DNA of 7,179 nucleotides from assembly GCA_038326615.1 (NCBI GenBank), contig JBBQKF010000124.1:1-7179 (forward strand), read 5' to 3'. Source of the stretch: JBBQKF01 sp038326615 (GTDB lineage Bacteria > Bacillota > Clostridia > Saccharofermentanales > UBA5734). Shown piece by piece: positions 5,886 through 7,179 of the stretch. Both the position numbers and the translations under genes were made by a program. Every line of letters starts with the position of its first letter. The first letter of the stretch is position 1. Under the pieces are notes generated by a model. It saw only the letters and a list, made by a program, of their open reading frames with translations, did no database searches and was not told the origin of the DNA.

Positions 5886-7010
5886 ATGCAAAAAAGATTT
5901 CGTTATGCCCTTATTGGATGCGGTAAAGTTGCCAAGAAACATATTCGCTCGGTCATGCATAATAAAGATTTAGTTGAAATGGTAGCAATCGTTGATACCA
6001 ATAGAAATGCAATTGACAATTTACTTGTAAACAGCTCTTTTACAAAGGAAGAGCTTTCAAAGATAATAATTTATTCAGATTACAGAATTATGCTCGATGA
6101 ACAAAAGCCTGATATTGTGGCAATAACCACACCAAGCGGAACTCATGCTGAAATCGGTCTTGAAATAATAAGAAGAGGCATTAATATTCTTATAGAAAAG
6201 CCGATGACTTTAAATCTTTTGCAAGCAATTAATTTGGTTGACGAAGCAGCGAAATATAATGTCAAAATTGCAGTAGGCCATATATACCGCTTTTTTCCAC
6301 TAGTTGAGCAGCTTGTCGTTGACATCAGAAACAATGTTTATGGCGAGGTTCTGTACGGGAATGTTAAAGTTTATTGGGGTCATGATCAGGCATATTACGA
6401 TCAGGCATCATGGAGGGGGACATGGAAACAAGATGGCGGTGTTTTAATGAATCAAAGCATTCACGCACTTGACCTTATGTGCTGGCTTATGGGTGGAAAG
6501 GCAAGTGAAGTTACGGGCATGATTGCAAGGCAAAACCACAAAATGGAGGCTGAGGATCTGGGGCTTGGAATAATAAAATTCGAAAATGACACATACTGTA
6601 CTATTGAAGGAACTACTAACACTAATCCACAATCACCTGAGGCATCATTTTATATTCTATGTACAAAAGGGTTTATTAAGGCAGGAATTAAATCTGGAAA
6701 GCCTTATTTAGAGATTCGTGATCAAGATAACAAGAATAGATCCGGGCATTATATTATGAACCTGCTTAAAAGTTTAATAAAAAGCGGCAAATTGTCATCA
6801 ATAATGCAGTTTGGGAATCCTCATTCAGGGATTCTACGTGACCTTTGTATTGCTATTATTGAAAATCGTGACCCTAGAGCTGATGGAAATTCGGGAAGAG
6901 ATTCGCTTGAACTCGTGCTTGCATTATATAAATCTGCAAAAACAAAAAAATCCGTCAGTTTGCCTGTAACGGATTTTTCTACAGAGGATATGCAAGGATT
7001 TTTTGAGTAA
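5886..7010 (+). CDS. Gfo/Idh/MocA-family dehydrogenase, WlbA/WbpB-like
   Basis: Soluble NAD(P)-dependent sugar oxidoreductase of 374 residues, a usual length for the family. From the chosen start the N-terminal Rossmann fold begins at once: RYALIGCGKVAKKHI (6-20) with the GxGxxA dinucleotide loop and VAIVDTNR (33-40). Then come ITTPSGTHAEI (80-90), the family EKP motif (104-106, K105), and GHIYRFFP (131-138). The stretch YYDQASWRGTWKQDGGV (170-186) followed by LMNQSIHALDL (187-197, H193) closely resembles WlbA/WbpB, which oxidise UDP-N-acetylglucosaminuronate at C3 on the way to 2,3-diacetamido-uronic acids. MEAEDLG and TIEGTTN further on also fit. The C-terminal end SAKTKKSVSLP is ordinary for the family. 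The partner genes expected for that pathway (aminotransferase, acetyltransferase) are not in the window, so the substrate is inferred. It is divergent from pilB, and a structured-RNA element begins 21 bases after its stop, leaving no visible terminator. Confidence 0.88.
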   Translation: MQKRFRYALIGCGKVAKKHIRSVMHNKDLVEMVAIVDTNRNAIDNLLVNSSFTKEELSKIIIYSDYRIMLDEQKPDIVAITTPSGTHAEIGLEIIRRGINILIEKPMTLNLLQAINLVDEAAKYNVKIAVGHIYRFFPLVEQLVVDIRNNVYGEVLYGNVKVYWGHDQAYYDQASWRGTWKQDGGVLMNQSIHALDLMCWLMGGKASEVTGMIARQNHKMEAEDLGLGIIKFENDTYCTIEGTTNTNPQSPEASFYILCTKGFIKAGIKSGKPYLEIRDQDNKNRSGHYIMNLLKSLIKSGKLSSIMQFGNPHSGILRDLCIAIIENRDPRADGNSGRDSLELVLALYKSAKTKKSVSLPVTDFSTEDMQGFFE

Positions 7011-7031
7011 ATATTTATAACCAAAACATTC

Positions 7032-7172
7032 GTGAACTACATCGCCATTGAAAGGGCGAGCTTCGGATTCCCGGAGAAACGATAACCGTCCCACCGGTAC
7101 ATCTTAGGGCTGTCCAAGCCCACTACTGCTGGTCGGATATTTTCATCCGTCCTACACAGATACTTTCGCATT
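7032..7172 (+). ncRNA. Probable OMEGA guide RNA (HEARO/IscB type), orientation tentative
   Basis: The sequence changes abruptly from AT-rich to GC-rich with a series of hairpins: TCGCC/GGCGA (7042-7046 with 7055-7059), CTTCGG/CCGGAG (7061-7066 with 7071-7076), ACCG/CGGT (7085-7088 with 7095-7098), GGGCT/AGCCC (7107-7111 with 7117-7121) and CGGAT/ATCCG (7134-7138 with 7145-7149). The second stem is complete on the plus strand through a U-G pair but has a C-A mismatch on the minus strand, which favours plus-strand RNA. It begins with GTGA, one of the two insertion tetranucleotides I recall for HEARO elements (ATGA or GTGA). The guide of an IscB omega RNA lies 5' of the scaffold, so here it would be about 16 bases at 7016-7031. 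An ATG at 7173 could open an iscB-like gene, but only seven bases are seen. Alternative: the 3' end of a TnpB omega RNA on the minus strand, whose ends often read GTAGTTCAC as here. Confidence 0.6.
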
Positions 7173-7179
7173 ATGTTAA
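7032..7179. mobile_element. End of an IS200/IS605-class (iscB or tnpB) element, continues past window
   Basis: The boundary is taken at GTGA (7032-7035), where base composition and structure change 21 bases after the oxidoreductase stop. IS200/IS605-class elements have no terminal inverted repeats and make no target duplication, and none is seen here. The other end and any nuclease or Y1 transposase gene lie outside the window. The host gene is intact, so the insertion appears harmless apart from possibly displacing its terminator. Confidence 0.5.

Noticed and set aside
7040..7177. 46-codon minus-strand open frame as a protein-coding 3' end
   Set aside because: It has no clear domain and lacks the Gly-Leu tail usual after the TnpB zinc ribbon. 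A frame this short is often open by chance. Kept only as the alternative reading of the element.

Overview
The window looks like a chromosomal segment of a low-GC Firmicute, most likely in the class Clostridia. The reasons are AT-rich intergenic DNA, strong GGAGG-type ribosome binding sites, sigma-A-like promoters and a compact set of type IV pilus (T4P) genes of the clostridial kind. No species can be named from the sequence.

Layout. From about 5480 down to base 1 the minus strand carries a T4P assembly locus in the order pilB (extension ATPase), pilT (retraction ATPase), pilC (inner-membrane platform), pilA (major pilin) and pilD (prepilin peptidase). pilD runs off the left edge without a stop codon. 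pilB-pilT-pilC are packed with gaps of 29 and 17 bases and read as one operon. pilA is a separate unit, with a near-consensus promoter just upstream and a good intrinsic terminator just downstream, as expected for an abundant structural protein. pilD follows the terminator with a weak promoter of its own and an inverted repeat next to its ribosome binding site.

The 355-400 base divergent region upstream of pilB holds a plausible pilB promoter. Its spacer contains a small dyad, and a 17-bp direct repeat with a 22-bp period lies at and upstream of its -35 box. These are candidate regulatory sites. On the plus strand follows a complete Gfo/Idh/MocA-family oxidoreductase most like WlbA/WbpB, the enzymes that oxidise UDP-N-acetylglucosaminuronate at C3 during synthesis of acetamido-sugar glycans. 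It may serve surface-polysaccharide or pilin glycosylation, but only the family resemblance is visible.

Right end. Twenty-one bases after the oxidoreductase stop, composition changes abruptly to GC-rich DNA with a run of short perfect hairpins, starting at GTGA. I read this as one end of an IS200/IS605-class element encoding an OMEGA guide RNA. The favoured reading is a HEARO/IscB omega RNA on the plus strand, with its natural guide taken from the flanking 3' sequence of the oxidoreductase gene and an iscB-like gene beginning at or just past the window edge. The alternative is the right end of a tnpB element read from the minus strand. This is the most interesting region of the window, and it is cut off by the window edge.
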